Virus record (IMG/VR): IMGVR_UViG_3300048672_000513
Span: 1-25,731 of that record
DNA from: a virus
Direction: 5' to 3' (one strand)
DNA: 25,731 nt
Shown: piece after piece, positions 20,992 to 25,731 of the stretch
Layout: every line of letters starts with the position of its first letter
Numbering within the stretch: the stretch's first letter is position 1
Notes under the pieces: model-generated
Seen by the model: only the letters and a program-made list of their open reading frames with translations
The model's database searches: none
Told to the model about the DNA's origin: nothing
Position numbers and translations under genes: made by a program

Positions 20992-21137
20992 GCCTGTTTA
21001 AATGGTGCAGTCATTATTGGCAAGAAACAGGCATACCCGACGACATGGTTTTTATGAACGGTAAGTTTGTATACGAGTGTTCAAAGTGTGGTAAACATAA
21101 ATCATTTAGGTATGCACCAGTTAATTTTATAGGTTAG
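20988..21137 (+). CDS. 49-residue zinc-ribbon mini-protein
   Basis: Holds C7-x-x-... H9 near the start (KWCSHYW) and 'YECSKCGKHKSFRY' further on, a zinc ribbon with a beta hairpin. Similar in kind to the proteins at 15297 and 20178. Its ATG overlaps the previous TGA. Function unknown. Confidence 0.55.
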   Translation: MSLFKWCSHYWQETGIPDDMVFMNGKFVYECSKCGKHKSFRYAPVNFIG

Positions 21138-21166
21138 GGGTCTCTAAATGAACAGGAAGGAAAGTA

Positions 21167-21283
21167 ATGTTATTTAAACGTAAAAGTAAATGGCTAGAAC
21201 CAACTACACACGACATAGGTATTTTGCCTGGCGGTCAAGTAATCCATTATTCAGTATGTTGGTGTAAAAAGGGGAAGCGATGA
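21167..21283 (+). CDS. 38-residue basic mini-protein
   Basis: MLFKRKSKWLEPTTHDIGIL... ending 'CWCKKGKR'. AAGGAAAG precedes the ATG. The ATG of the next gene lies inside its stop (ATGA), so it is probably real. A 9-codon frame from 21148 overlaps its start and could be a leader. Confidence 0.5.
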   Translation: MLFKRKSKWLEPTTHDIGILPGGQVIHYSVCWCKKGKR

Positions 21284-21558
21284 CTGACTTCAAGAGCAAA
21301 CTAAGGAAGATACTGGAAGAACTATGTGAAGAATATCACGCAGAGATAGAACATGGCTCACAACAACAAAAGATATTTATAGAACCAGCAGTTGAAAACA
21401 TCATAGCCTTATTTATTAGTAAGCTTCCGACTAAAAAAGAAACATACCAAGTCAACACTAACGACCTATTAAATATAGACTACGAAGCCGTCAATGCCAG
21501 CCAGTACGAATATGGATTTAACCAGTGTTTAGCTGATATTAAGGGAGAGATAGAGTGA
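21280..21558 (+). CDS. Hypothetical 92-residue acidic protein
   Basis: The first half is a charged helix ('SKLRKILEELCEEYHAEIEHG'); the second carries 'YEYGFNQCLADIKGEIE', a pattern common at the end of small phage proteins. Coupled to both neighbours. No function assigned. Confidence 0.6.
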   Translation: MTDFKSKLRKILEELCEEYHAEIEHGSQQQKIFIEPAVENIIALFISKLPTKKETYQVNTNDLLNIDYEAVNASQYEYGFNQCLADIKGEIE

Positions 21559-21920
21559 AGGAGTTTAGGGCTACAGTTCTGGGTAATCTCCAGTCTAAAG
21601 CTAACTCCCGAAGAATGATTAAACCTGGGCTTGTTATTAAATCTAAAGCAGCACTAGAGTTCGAGCAATCTGCACTTCTACAACTCAAAGCTCCCATGAG
21701 GGGTAGAAAACCTTTTGAGGGCGATGTAGCTTGTGAGTTTGAGGTATACTATCAAAGTAGACGAAGCGACCTCGACACCTCTCTTATACGAGATATTCTG
21801 CAGAAGGCTGGTGTCTATCTAAACGACAGGCAGATAACCTCGGTAGGCGAGTGGAAGCATTTAGATAAAGAAAACCCGAGGGTAGAAATAACGGTATATG
21901 AAGAAACCAATAATTTGTAG
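21555..21920 (+). CDS. rusA: RusA-family Holliday junction resolvase
   Basis: 121 residues, the length of RusA. It starts at GTG 21555 (GTGA overlap with the upstream stop). The N-terminal strand 'FRATVLGNLQSKANSRRM' and the segment 'RRSDLDTSLIRDILQKAGVYLNDRQI' carry the family's catalytic aspartates (D..LD... and ND at the end of the helix). It is a dimeric, metal-dependent nuclease that cuts four-way junctions, clearing branched DNA before packaging. Followed, with a 23-nt overlap, by a zinc-knuckle HNH protein often found beside resolvases in phages. Confidence 0.83.
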   Translation: MKEFRATVLGNLQSKANSRRMIKPGLVIKSKAALEFEQSALLQLKAPMRGRKPFEGDVACEFEVYYQSRRSDLDTSLIRDILQKAGVYLNDRQITSVGEWKHLDKENPRVEITVYEETNNL

Positions 21921-22320
21921 AGCTTGCGGGACGCTGGGGCATTACAAATACCAGTGCTACTCAACGCCCAAGAAAAAGATAAAAGTTAAACGAATGGTTA
22001 TAAAACGGAAACCAGTTGTTCAAAAGACAGATATTCGATGGGTTGCTACCAAAAGAAAATGGTTTAAGGCGAATCCTCCTATCAACGGGTATTACCAGTG
22101 TATCTACTGTCTTAAGATAATTACAAAGGATGATGAACTAAACGACTTCGGAGTATCACTTATGACGCTTGACCATAAAATACCAAAAAGTAATATGAAC
22201 GGTATAAAGTTGAAGTACGATATTGGCAATTTAGTTCCTTCGTGCTGGGAGTGTAATTCCAAAAAAGGTTCCATGAGCTATGATAACTACATTAAAAAAT
22301 ATGCCAAGCATTTACTTTAG
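21898..22320 (+). CDS. HNH endonuclease with N-terminal zinc knuckle (NinG-like context)
   Basis: 140 residues. The N-terminus has a CCHC knuckle 'CRACGTLGHYKYQC'. A basic linker follows, then an HNH fold: 'CIYCLK' ... 'LDHKIPKS' ... 'NLVPSCWECNSKKGS', with the zinc-structural Cys pairs and the catalytic His in 'LDHK'. The pairing of an N-terminal knuckle with this HNH core recurs in phages beside RusA and resembles NinG-type recombination proteins in context. It probably nicks or cuts DNA during recombination or packaging. Start at ATG inside rusA. Confidence 0.75.
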   Translation: MKKPIICRACGTLGHYKYQCYSTPKKKIKVKRMVIKRKPVVQKTDIRWVATKRKWFKANPPINGYYQCIYCLKIITKDDELNDFGVSLMTLDHKIPKSNMNGIKLKYDIGNLVPSCWECNSKKGSMSYDNYIKKYAKHLL

Positions 22321-22340
22321 TATTGTGGTATACTGTGAGT

Positions 22341-22850
22341 ATGTATGACGAATGGGCTAAAGACTATAACAGCGGTATGACAACTAGAGAGATAGGCATA
22401 AAGTACAGTGTTAATTCGGGGCTTGTTTACTACCATCTAAATAAACGGGGATTTAAATTCCGTAACAGAGCATTTTCTAAAATGGGGAGTAATAACCCAA
22501 TGTGGAAAGGAGATTCCGTTGGGTATCATCAACTACATAGGTGGATAGAATCAACTTATGGCAAACCAAAGGAGTGTAGCATATGCCACAAAGAACGATT
22601 TTTAGACCTGGCTAACATAAGCCAAGAGTACAGGCGTGACCCCCTAGACTGGGAATGGCTATGTCGCAGTTGTCATATGAAAAAGGATGGTAGAATGGGT
22701 AACTTACATATTTCACGCCCAAAACCATTCGTGAAGTGTGGGGTTGCTGATTGTGAACGCAAACATAGAGCAAATGGATGGTGCAGCATGCATTACCAAA
22801 GAGCCGCATATCGCACGCTTCATGGTATAAAATTAGATAGTCGAACATAA
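22341..22850 (+). CDS. Homing-type HNH endonuclease (HTH + HNH + zinc tail)
   Basis: 169 residues from ATG 22341. An N-terminal helix-turn-helix ('WAKDYNSGMTTREIGIKYSVNSGLVYYHLNKRG') is followed by a NUMOD3-like 'NNPMWKG', then an HNH core with 'CSICHKER' ... 'DWEWLCRSCHMKKDGR', and a C-terminal 'CGVADCERKHRANGWCSMHYQR', a zinc motif common in phage endonucleases. The combination fits a free-standing homing endonuclease, a mobile gene. There is no clear ribosome site. TGGTATACT lies just upstream and could be an extended -10 box, giving a leaderless message. Confidence 0.78.
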   Translation: MYDEWAKDYNSGMTTREIGIKYSVNSGLVYYHLNKRGFKFRNRAFSKMGSNNPMWKGDSVGYHQLHRWIESTYGKPKECSICHKERFLDLANISQEYRRDPLDWEWLCRSCHMKKDGRMGNLHISRPKPFVKCGVADCERKHRANGWCSMHYQRAAYRTLHGIKLDSRT

Positions 22851-22853
22851 TGT

Positions 22854-22924
22854 GGGGCAGGTTACACCTCTCTTGATTTCTCTTATACGGGTCATCTCCA
22901 AGTCGTTGTTTGCTCACCTGTCCC
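22854..22924. repeat. Long-range inverted repeat downstream of the HNH gene
   Basis: GGGGCAGGT (22854-22862) pairs with ACCTGTCCC (22916-22924) with one G-T wobble and a loop of about 53 nt. AGGT can alternatively pair with ACCT at 22866-22869, so two folds compete. It lies in the 83-nt gap between the HNH gene and the lysis promoter and may terminate or process the upstream transcript. Confidence 0.45.
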
Positions 22925-22933
22925 GCAATGTGC

Positions 22934-22962
22934 TTGACTTATTATAACGCTTGTGCTATTAT
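22934..22962 (+). promoter_or_regulatory. Strong sigma70-type promoter of the lysis cassette
   Basis: TTGACT (22934-22939, 5/6) and TATTAT (22957-22962, 5/6) are exactly 17 nt apart. Transcription would begin near 22969, giving a leader of about 23 nt before the gene at 22992, with AAAGGAG in between. Confidence 0.75.
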
Positions 22963-22991
22963 GTAATTACATCGAAAGGAGCAAACAAACG

Positions 22992-23246
22992 ATGAACAAA
23001 GTAAAGCAAATAGAACTAAAAGCCGAAGAAATCGGTACTAGTAAAAGGACAATGAAGAAACCAGTAACAACTCAGAGGTGGGTTTTTGCAGATGCGTTTT
23101 TAGCAGTAGTGAGTTTGGCGATATTAAACGCTACCCTCGTATACAGCACGTTAATTACACTACAGTTCTCAAGGGTAACAGAACTAGTTATCTCTGGGGT
23201 ATTGGTGCTGATTTTGAACTTACATATTGCCAAGCGCATATTCTAA
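22992..23246 (+). CDS. Putative holin (two-helix membrane protein)
   Basis: 84 residues from ATG 22992; AAAGGAG lies about 11 nt upstream. The N-terminal 28 residues are polar and basic. Two membrane helices follow: 'FADAFLAVVSLAILNATLVYSTLI' and 'VTELVISGVLVLILNLHIA', ending in KRIF. It sits directly before the lysin gene and behind its own strong promoter, as holins do. Its small size and two helices fit class II holins. Assignment rests on topology and context; no family motif is recognised. Confidence 0.55.
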   Translation: MNKVKQIELKAEEIGTSKRTMKKPVTTQRWVFADAFLAVVSLAILNATLVYSTLITLQFSRVTELVISGVLVLILNLHIAKRIF

Positions 23247-23276
23247 CGTGCTAAAATAATAGGGTTAAGGAGATTA

Positions 23277-23822
23277 TTGTGGGTTCGTCCACTGATTTTG
23301 AAAAGAATAATAATCAGCCTTGTAGCAACCCTTTTGGGGCTAATAATAGGCTACACAGGCTATACATTAAGAGCAAACCAATTACGACTGAGGCTCGAAC
23401 TGCATCAAACGCAGCAACAAAAGCAAGAATTAGATAATAAGTTACAACAAAAGTCCAGAGAGACTGATGAATTAAAGAAACTAAATGACGATTTACAAAT
23501 ACAGTTACAGGCAAAGAAACAACAGCAAGCTATATTAGCTTCTGCAACACGCCGTGTAACCGTCGTAGAGGCACCTAGAATCGTTCCTAACTGTGGAGAT
23601 AACCAATATGCCCAGTTTATCTATCAACACGAATCTGGGTGTAATTTAAACGCAGTAAATAGTCTTGGTTGTCGGGGTATCGGGCAAGCGTGCCCAGGCT
23701 CGAAGTTACCTTGCGGGGCTGATTATGCCTGCCAAAATGCCTTTTTTACAAACTATACAGTTAGTAGATATGGAAGTTGGTACAATGCATATCAGGCGTG
23801 GCTCATACAACACTGGTGGTAG
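23277..23822 (+). CDS. Membrane-anchored lysozyme-like lysin (aggregation-promoting-factor type domain)
   Basis: 181 residues from TTG 23277, with AAGGAG 4 nt upstream. The N-terminus has a signal anchor ('IIISLVATLLGLIIGYTGYTL'), then a Gln/Lys-rich coiled coil of about 60 residues. The C-terminal 85 residues form a lysozyme-like domain, 'FIYQHESGCNLNAVNSLGCRGIGQACPGSKLPC' with the probable catalytic Glu in HESGC, and the end 'YGSWYNAYQAWLIQHWW', which is the hallmark of APF/Rpf-like muralytic domains. Six cysteines suggest disulfides outside the cell. Known relatives cleave peptidoglycan; the anchor would keep it inactive until holin acts (SAR-like, inference). Confidence 0.75.
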   Translation: MWVRPLILKRIIISLVATLLGLIIGYTGYTLRANQLRLRLELHQTQQQKQELDNKLQQKSRETDELKKLNDDLQIQLQAKKQQQAILASATRRVTVVEAPRIVPNCGDNQYAQFIYQHESGCNLNAVNSLGCRGIGQACPGSKLPCGADYACQNAFFTNYTVSRYGSWYNAYQAWLIQHWW

Positions 23823-23823
23823 T

Positions 23824-24051
23824 CTAGGATAAAGCTGCTGCTAGTTTAGCTGGCTGCCAACCGACTATAAACTCATCACCAATTCTAGTAATGGGGACGG
23901 TAGTGAATCCTGTTATTTTCTGGAGTTCTATTCTTTTAGCAATATCATTAGTCACATCTGTTTCTATGAAATCTTTGTTTTTGTGTTTGAGGTAAGCCTT
24001 AACCTGTTTACAGAAAGCGCAACTAGTAGTAGTGAAAACTTCAATTTTCAT
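23824..24051 (-). CDS. Glutaredoxin-like protein
   Basis: 75 residues: 'IEVFTTTSCAFCKQVKAYLKHKNKDFIETDVTNDIAKRIELQKITGFTTVPITRIGDEFIVGW'. The redox motif is CAFC (C11, C14) and the cis-Pro loop is 'TTVPIT', as in small glutaredoxins of the NrdH type. It would supply electrons to a ribonucleotide reductase. Such genes are common in phages making dNTPs. Its stop is one base from the lysin stop (convergent). GAGGA lies 7 nt before ATG, and a promoter at 24081-24109 drives it. Confidence 0.83.
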   Translation of the reverse strand: MKIEVFTTTSCAFCKQVKAYLKHKNKDFIETDVTNDIAKRIELQKITGFTTVPITRIGDEFIVGWQPAKLAAALS

Positions 24052-24080
24052 GTGAAAATCCTCAATTAATTTGTCTTTAA

Positions 24081-24109
24081 ATTATACACCTAACTAAGCC
24101 AATCGTCAC
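24081..24109 (-). promoter_or_regulatory. Promoter of the glutaredoxin gene
   Basis: On the minus strand GTGACG (24109-24104) and a perfect TATAAT (24086-24081) are 17 nt apart, inside the end of the upstream gene; the leader is about 22 nt. Confidence 0.6.
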
Positions 24110-24383
24110 TTAACATCTGCTCGCCAAACTTCAAATATTGCTCATATTCAGTTGGGGTAATCTCTGGTCGGTATACTGGTGTGATTCCTGCGGCGTTGGC
24201 TACTTCTAGTGCAGATGCTTGAGTTGTGTGCCATTGTAAAAAGCCTTGTTCAGAGACTATTTTCAGTATGCCATGTCCAAGCCAGTCAAAAACATGCACA
24301 TTATCATAGATACGGTTTATAAGTACTGAGTCCTCGCCCATATTTACCGAGATTGAAAAGTCGGGTTCAATTCGATTGTCCAT
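24090..24383 (-). CDS. Hypothetical 97-residue protein
   Basis: Starts at ATG 24383 with AAGGAG 4 nt upstream; an earlier in-frame start would overlap the upstream gene more and lacks a site. 'EPDFSISVNMGEDSVLINRIYDNVHVFDWLGHGILKIVSEQGFLQWHTTQASALEVANAAGITP' reads as a small mixed alpha-beta fold. No family recognised. Confidence 0.55.
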   Translation of the reverse strand: MDNRIEPDFSISVNMGEDSVLINRIYDNVHVFDWLGHGILKIVSEQGFLQWHTTQASALEVANAAGITPVYRPEITPTEYEQYLKFGEQMLSDDWLS

Positions 24384-24516
24384 GATTCTCCTTATAGACA
24401 TAAACTAATTCTTGTCGTCTTAATACTTCCTCTACTGGCATACGACCCAGTTCATACATAAGTCGTGCTGCGGATAGCTGTGCTTCTAAAATGCGTTGTT
24501 CGTTACTGCGTTCCAT
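24367..24516 (-). CDS. Hypothetical 49-residue helical protein
   Basis: MERSNEQRILEAQLSAARLM... a charged amphipathic helix. Its ATG shares a base with the upstream TAA, and its end overlaps the next start by 17 nt. Function unknown. Confidence 0.5.
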   Translation of the reverse strand: MERSNEQRILEAQLSAARLMYELGRMPVEEVLRRQELVYVYKENHGQSN

Positions 24517-24695
24517 TACAAACCGAACCCCACCTCTTGTTCATCTAATAAAAGCTCAATACCTTCTGCGTGTTGGATTTCTACGAGTTGGTCTAAGAGT
24601 ACGTCTGTAGCTTCCATGACTCGTCTGGTGCAGTCGTGACGCTTTAAGTAAGGGATTTGCTCATTAAGTTGTTCGTATATTTGTTCCCTATTCAT
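24516..24695 (-). CDS. Hypothetical 59-residue acidic helical protein
   Basis: MNREQIYEQLNEQIPYLKRH... through 'LLLDEQEVGFGL'. Two helices, one Cys. Its start lies 8 nt inside the upstream gene. No family recognised. Confidence 0.5.
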   Translation of the reverse strand: MNREQIYEQLNEQIPYLKRHDCTRRVMEATDVLLDQLVEIQHAEGIELLLDEQEVGFGL

Positions 24696-24927
24696 AGAAT
24701 GGTTGACTCACAGTCTGTCCTAAGTGGACTACTCGCACATCTGGTCGGGTTTCAGCTATGTATTGATACCAACATTCAGTGGCTTCACGTTCTGATATAG
24801 CGTTTTCGTCTGCTAGTTCCCCAAGTCGGTAAAAGATAGCATCTTCCCTTGCTATAGGGTCTTGGTGGGGTTCTTCAGCTAGGATAGCTTGTATCATGCC
24901 TCTATAAAATTCTGGTGATTGTTCCAT
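24688..24927 (-). CDS. Hypothetical 79-residue acidic protein
   Basis: 'EFYRGMIQAILAEEPHQDPIAREDAIFYRLGELADENAISEREATECWYQYIAETRPDVRVV' is helical and acidic. TAATG overlap with the upstream 5'-nucleotidase fragment suggests co-translation. No family recognised. Confidence 0.5.
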   Translation of the reverse strand: MEQSPEFYRGMIQAILAEEPHQDPIAREDAIFYRLGELADENAISEREATECWYQYIAETRPDVRVVHLGQTVSQPFYE

Positions 24928-25205
24928 TACGACTCCATTACTCGTTTGACAACACGTAAATCATGCCAGCCAAACATTCTATATTTATTGATTCGGTTAC
25001 GGTTCCATGCTTGGTCAAACATGATAGGAATAAACGGTACCTCTATATATGGGTTGTCCTCTATGATTGCTTTTCCTAAGACTTTTGATTTATCTCTTGT
25101 GACTATCGCTTGTTCTGCGAAGTCGGTATCAAAGTGTTCGGCTAACCATTCTCGCTTTTCGGTTTCACAGGTTTTCGATTGTGCAGGTTGCGTACAAACT
25201 ACCAC
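24927..25205 (-). CDS. C-terminal part of a frameshifted 5'-nucleotidase (HAD superfamily)
   Basis: 92 residues from a GTG. Its frame is open further upstream and reads '...KLREQYD' just before the GTG, which joins smoothly to the N-terminal half in the other frame. It holds 'VVVCTQPAQSKTCETEKREWL' (HAD motif II, T/S region), 'VTRDKSKVLGKAIIEDNPYIEV' (motifs III/IV: Lys and acidic pair) and 'MFDQAWNR'. With the upstream fragment it makes a complete phage-type 5'(3')-deoxyribonucleotidase, which dephosphorylates dNMPs. Either a frameshift mutation or an assembly error separates them. It probably has no useful start of its own. Confidence 0.72.
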   Translation of the reverse strand: MVVCTQPAQSKTCETEKREWLAEHFDTDFAEQAIVTRDKSKVLGKAIIEDNPYIEVPFIPIMFDQAWNRNRINKYRMFGWHDLRVVKRVMES

Positions 25206-25219
25206 ATCATATTGCTCTC

Positions 25220-25447
25220 TTAATTTACAGCGCCTACAGCACCCGTTATGACGTCGAGGTGTCTGTATGTTCCCTCTCGGTGCATGATGTCTAAAATAAG
25301 GGGTTTATGTTCGGTGTCGCCAAACCAGTAATCTACTGTATCTGCATGAATAAGTCGGTCGCCTGTTTCGGCTTCGATTTGTGTATATACATGACCCATA
25401 AAGTCAGCAATGACTCCATCCATGTCTAATAGAAGTCGCTCGTTCAT
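25220..25447 (-). CDS. N-terminal part of a frameshifted 5'-nucleotidase (HAD superfamily)
   Basis: 75 residues. 'RLLLDMDGVIADFMGHVYTQIEAETG' is HAD motif I, DxDGVxAD, with the nucleophile Asp8 and acid Asp10. The frame runs into TAA at 25220-25222 right where the family's sequence should continue ('...ITGAVGAVN' then stop). The missing rest is found one frame away at 24927-25205. Adding one A to the AAA run at 25224-25226 restores one continuous protein of about 173 residues. Coupled by ATGA to the MazG-like gene upstream. Confidence 0.75.
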   Translation of the reverse strand: MNERLLLDMDGVIADFMGHVYTQIEAETGDRLIHADTVDYWFGDTEHKPLILDIMHREGTYRHLDVITGAVGAVN

Positions 25448-25647
25448 TTCAGTAGTTCCCTTGCGGTGTAAAGATACGATGCCAAATCTAGGACTTCTTC
25501 AATAGCAAACTCGATGAGTTGTTTAGCGTCAAAATCTTCATGTAGTTGTGTTTTGTGTTCTAAAGCACCTTTAGCAAATTTAATAGCGTGTTCTTCGAGG
25601 AATTGTGTGTGTATTCGTTGTAAGTGGGCTTGTTGAGCTTTATTCAT
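25444..25647 (-). CDS. MazG-like nucleotide pyrophosphohydrolase-related protein
   Basis: 67 residues, all helix: 'FAKGALEHKTQLHEDFDAKQLIEFAIEEVLDLASYLYTARELLK'. The pattern E..EE..D....Y in the second half ('IEFAIEEVLDLASYLYTA') resembles the metal-binding helices of all-alpha NTP pyrophosphatases (MazG, dUTPase type 2). It is shorter than typical, so it could be a dimer-forming minimal version. Neighbouring nucleotidase and glutaredoxin genes support a nucleotide role. Moderate confidence. Confidence 0.55.
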   Translation of the reverse strand: MNKAQQAHLQRIHTQFLEEHAIKFAKGALEHKTQLHEDFDAKQLIEFAIEEVLDLASYLYTARELLK

Positions 25648-25731
25648 TGCCGTCGTATACCCTTCCGTTATATCGTGCCCTACCGTCTTTAATAAGTACG
25701 TTATCGAACTGGTAGTTACCGTCTTGATAAT
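25640..25731 (-). CDS. C-terminal end of an unidentified gene (runs off right edge)
   Basis: An open frame of 29 codons enters from the right edge and stops at TAA 25640-25642, overlapping the next start by 8 nt. The readable end, 'NYQFDNVLIKDGRARYNGRVYDGNE', is polar and Tyr/Gly-rich with no motif. Too short to assign. Confidence 0.5.
   Translation of the reverse strand, partial: YQDGNYQFDNVLIKDGRARYNGRVYDGNE

Noticed and set aside
25200-25230. Programmed -1 ribosomal frameshift joining the nucleotidase halves
   Set aside because: No X XXY YYZ slippery heptamer is present (the site reads T GTA AAT) and there is no clear downstream stem; a one-base loss is simpler, though not proven.
1-25731. 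Alternative genetic code (TGA as sense), considered because of a possible Patescibacteria host
   Set aside because: Several genes end in TGA exactly at the overlap with the next ATG (for example ssb and 18877-19092), so TGA is a stop.

Overview
This window is a stretch of a tailed double-stranded DNA bacteriophage genome. It is AT-rich and very densely packed, with many ATGA/TAATG gene overlaps. It carries a recognisable head module (small and large terminase, portal, scaffold, major capsid), a phage-type ssDNA-binding protein, a RusA-type resolvase, HNH endonucleases and a lysis pair. The portal resembles those of P22-like podoviruses. No tape measure, polymerase, integrase, tRNA or CRISPR array is visible. 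TGA acts as a stop throughout, so the host uses a standard-type code. The lysin ends in a Cys-rich lysozyme-like domain of the aggregation-promoting-factor type. Such domains are common in Saccharibacteria and Gram-positive bacteria; this is a weak host hint only.

Layout. (a) 1-14957, minus strand, the virion operon, read right to left: small terminase, ribbon-helix-helix protein, tiny basic ORFs, large terminase, portal, small helical protein, scaffold, major capsid, a 17-residue Cys peptide and a rho-independent terminator. It then continues from a candidate new promoter into a coiled-coil protein, a seven-gene sugar/glycosyltransferase cassette, a coiled-coil structural protein and a repeat-rich fibre-like protein that runs off the left edge. 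(b) About 15004-15068: back-to-back divergent promoters. (c) 15225-22850, plus strand: about 30 mostly tiny genes, many encoding mini zinc-binding or single-pass membrane proteins, plus SSB, RusA and two HNH proteins. Two non-coding stretches (16850-17144 and 19744-19930) look structured. (d) 22934-23822: lysis cassette with its own strong promoter. (e) 23824-25731, minus strand: nucleotide/redox genes (glutaredoxin, a MazG-like protein, a 5'-nucleotidase interrupted by a frameshift) and small unknowns.

How the genes may work together. The most notable system is the cassette at 1980-7954. An RmlB-like 4,6-dehydratase, a TylC3/NovU-type sugar C-methyltransferase and an Rmd-like 4-ketoreductase sit consecutively among four GT-A-fold glycosyltransferase-like genes, all translationally coupled and embedded between capsid and fibre genes. 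Together they could make and attach a C-methylated (branched) deoxysugar to virion proteins or the host surface. Three copies of a 21-nt element (TATTATA-N4-TAACTGGGCA-like) in the virion operon suggest a phage-specific late promoter.
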